A stretch of DNA of 64,000 nt from NCBI GenBank assembly GCA_036852015.1, contig JAANDG010000530.1, positions 39,072 through 103,071 of the forward strand, read 5' to 3'. The notes under the pieces are model-generated. The model was given only the letters and a program-made list of their open reading frames with translations, was not told the DNA's origin and searched no databases. Each line of letters begins with the position of its first letter. The stretch's first letter is position 1. This document shows, one piece after another, positions 61,856-64,000 of the stretch. This stretch comes from Pelodera strongyloides. Taxonomy: Eukaryota > Nematoda > Chromadorea > Rhabditida > Rhabditidae. The translations under genes were made by a program, and so were the position numbers.

Positions 61856-63802
61856 TTAGTAAACTTGGAAAGTTCTAACAGGCCGAATGTTTGATCGGTT
61901 GCGGTTTTCTCTGCGCGCGGTGTTACCAGATGTGCTATTTCTACGGAGCTCTCCATGTGAACTCGTTGATCTGAATACAGTAGTCGTGTTTTGCTTTGCC
62001 CGCCATCCACATGGCTTCCGAGCAACTTCCAAGAGAAATTCCTTTATATTATGGTACTTGAATGAAGCGTAGATGTTGATGTAGACCTGTATGCAAATGA
62101 GGTTTAAGTTAGAAACAATGTCTTCTCTCCAACGGTACATATATATGAACTGCCGGAAAACACTTACTCGGAACATGTGGCAGAATTCGAGATATGTGGT
62201 AAGGTTGGTAGCAATGTTAATTGTTTCGATTGCTGTGAGAAGTGTGAGAAAATCCGGAATTAGCATAAATATTGTACTCGTGCAGCAAAAAACCACTGAA
62301 ATTATAAATTTTTTTTCGTCCGTAACTCTATGCTCGCTTATCTATAAGTTCATTTCCTTTGAAGGAACGTATGAGACGAACAAATAACAGGGTGAAATTA
62401 CAACAAGATCTGGCAATGTTCTAATCCACCGAATGTTTTAGGATACTTGTGAATAACACCCATATTCCAATATTATGTACTTATTGTTCATAAATTCATA
62501 CACAACACTTACTCATAACCTTGTTGGAGTCCGATGTCCATTTCTCATAAATTGTGTTGAACTTGATGAAGCCTCGTATTGAGATTATTTGCTAAATTAT
62601 GTACGCAACGGCTAACTGAAGTGTGGGGGTTTAGCTCAGGGGTAGAGCGCTCGCTTTGCATGCGAGAAGTCAGGGGTTCGATTCCCCTAACCTCCAGATT
62701 TTTTCTTACATTTACGCAATTATTTTTTTACATTTAAAACTTACTTTGCGGTGAATCAGGGAGTTTCTCGTTTGCAATATAATCGCTGTAACAACGCAGC
62801 TCATGCGCAAAATAATGAGGTAAATCAAGAACGGAGTGCTGATTACTGAGGTGATAATGCATCTAACAGTTGCATAGCCATACGTGTAATCGCGCAGGCA
62901 GTGGTCGATACCAAAACCAACACTGGATACCACTCCACAGCCTGAACAGTTGTATCATGGGATTCTAATATTTTCAGGGTCAACTTTCAGTGACGGTGAG
63001 ACAGTGCTTCATGTCAACAGTTTTTCCATGTTGTTTTTTTAACAACGCATTTTTCCAAAAAGGAAAACAAAAAAAAATCCTCACTTACTCACTGTCCACA
63101 CGGACGTATACATGTTGTTGTTATCGATGTGAAACTTCTTATATACATTGGCCACTGCACGGTCAATAACAGCAAACAAAAGTATTAGGCCAGAAGACTA
63201 AAAAACATATACCATGCGCTGACAAACTTCCACTTTGTTATTCATTAACGGACCCCTTTTTCTAACTAGAATTGGTTGACTGAAAAGTCGGGAAAGTGCC
63301 CGTTCCTCTTATTAGTTTTGCTATTATTGCGACAAAAGTTGCTATTCACACCTGATGCCCGAGTACGATCAATGCTTCTGCAACCGAATTGTGGCAGTCA
63401 TGAATCGGCTTTTGCGAATCTGAACATGGTTTGATGTTTCTAAAAACATTATATGACCGCCTCTCTATTTTAGCAATTGGATGAACCTTATAATACACTT
63501 TCCATACTCTGTTTAGATATGGATGCTTCCCATTCTACCAGCAGTGCTCGTTCTTGTATCATTTCTTCACTACCTAGCGATTTTCCTCCAACAATCGCTT
63601 GAAGATATTCAATCCCTCGAACAATAAAGCCAGTTGCGTAAATTGTATCAGCCCCATAAATAGCTGTTTGAAATCCCAGATCAATCCGGATGCGGTTCCG
63701 CTTTCTGCCCAGGAGCACGAACAAGTGCGAGAGGAAGATAAAAACCACGGGCACACCTAAATCACTTGTTATTATAATAGAGTGTATAAATAAATGAGCC
63801 AT
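61856..63802 (-). CDS. Seven-transmembrane chemoreceptor-like protein
   Basis: Seven exons (63802-63574, 63419-63352, 63197-63089, 62941-62745, 62591-62513, 62295-62168, 62086-61856) join in consistent phase to about 346 residues ending in TAA. Exon 1 has two hydrophobic spans (VPVVFIFLSHLFVLLG and a second through GADTIYATGFIV). Exons 2-3 give a span followed by FAVIDRAVANVYKKFH, resembling the ER-box position after TM3 in nematode Sra/Sre-group receptors. Exon 4 carries TM5-like IITSVISTPFLIYLIIL, exon 6 two more spans, and exon 7 a long polar Arg/Ser-rich tail. The exact family is not settled. The exon 1 donor and exon 2 acceptor have alternatives. The intron 62592-62744 contains an antisense tRNA-Ala gene. 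Confidence 0.72.
62625..62696 (+). tRNA. tRNA-Ala (anticodon TGC), inside a receptor intron
   Basis: A 72-nt cloverleaf differing from the gene at 61345 at only a few positions. Acceptor GGGGGTT/AACCTCC includes G3-U70, and the D arm is identical. Anticodon loop TTTGCAT gives anticodon TGC, and T loop TTCGATT is canonical. A T6 terminator starts two bases downstream. It lies on the strand opposite the receptor gene, wholly within its 153-bp intron 62592-62744. All stems pair, so it should be functional. Confidence 0.97.
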
Positions 63803-64000
63803 TCTTTTACTGTTCAGAGCGTGGCCATATATTCAAGGGTGTTTCAATGCAATGTTCGAAGCATGTGCATCCATAAACTTTGTCGATGCTCAATCTACAC
63901 AACTCAATCTACACAATGTCGTTTGGAAACTTATTTCAGAATATCGAACAAACAAATGGGTGAAACAGCGAAACTTGCCTGCGAAGCAAGAGACAACGGC
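63803..64000. other. Window end, upstream of receptor gene
   Basis: Presumed promoter side of the minus-strand receptor gene. A possible acceptor-like TTCGCAG occurs on the minus strand near 63980, but nothing could be called. Confidence 0.35.

Noticed and set aside
55549..63802. Possible operon of efk-1 with downstream genes
   Set aside because: The next protein gene is on the opposite strand and about 2 kb away.

Overview
The window looks like nuclear chromosomal DNA of a nematode, most likely clade V (Rhabditina) and perhaps strongylid. It is AT-rich, with short exons and introns from about 45 bp to several kb. Most splice acceptors are TTTTAG or TTTCAG. It carries a serpentine chemoreceptor of the nematode-only Srd type, eukaryotic tRNA genes, and dense interspersed repeats. 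Nothing bacterial, viral or organellar was seen.

Layout. 0-7.6 kb is gene-poor and holds two non-autonomous foldback/TIR elements (30-502 and 3012-3491). 7.6-15.8 kb, minus strand, holds a multi-exon gene I cannot identify, supported by exons with mutually compatible splice phases. A tRNA-Ile(AAT) lies at 17.6 kb. 19.6-25.0 kb is a decayed minus-strand Penelope-like retroelement whose GIY-YIG endonuclease lies upstream of the reverse transcriptase (permuted order); it is split by a 2.1-kb inverted-repeat DNA element. 25.4-25.9 kb has a 54-base A run and a 43-bp minisatellite.

29.5-40.6 kb, minus strand, is a nearly complete P5B-type P-type ATPase gene (ATP13A2/ATP13A3; C. elegans catp-5/-6/-7 family) in at least 28 exons. 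Its largest intron contains a truncated CR1-like LINE and an inverted pair of double-headed tRNA-derived elements. 42.5-44.2 kb is a degenerate repeat field with a recurring ~240-bp spacing. 49.1-51.4 kb, minus strand, is a complete six-exon Srd-like receptor gene whose first intron holds a GC-rich composite repeat with a tRNA-like core.

55.5-59.9 kb, plus strand, is the eukaryotic elongation factor 2 kinase gene (efk-1) in 16 exons. 61.3-62.7 kb carries two tRNA-Ala genes with different anticodons; the second sits inside an intron of a minus-strand seven-exon receptor-like gene (61.86-63.80 kb). The genes look functionally independent: transport, translation control, chemosensation and tRNA supply. 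I see no operon-like spacing. Two single-base frame discrepancies sit exactly at splice donors of otherwise clean genes, which suggests homopolymer-length errors in the assembly. Exon boundaries were placed by hand from splice consensus, reading phase and family similarity.
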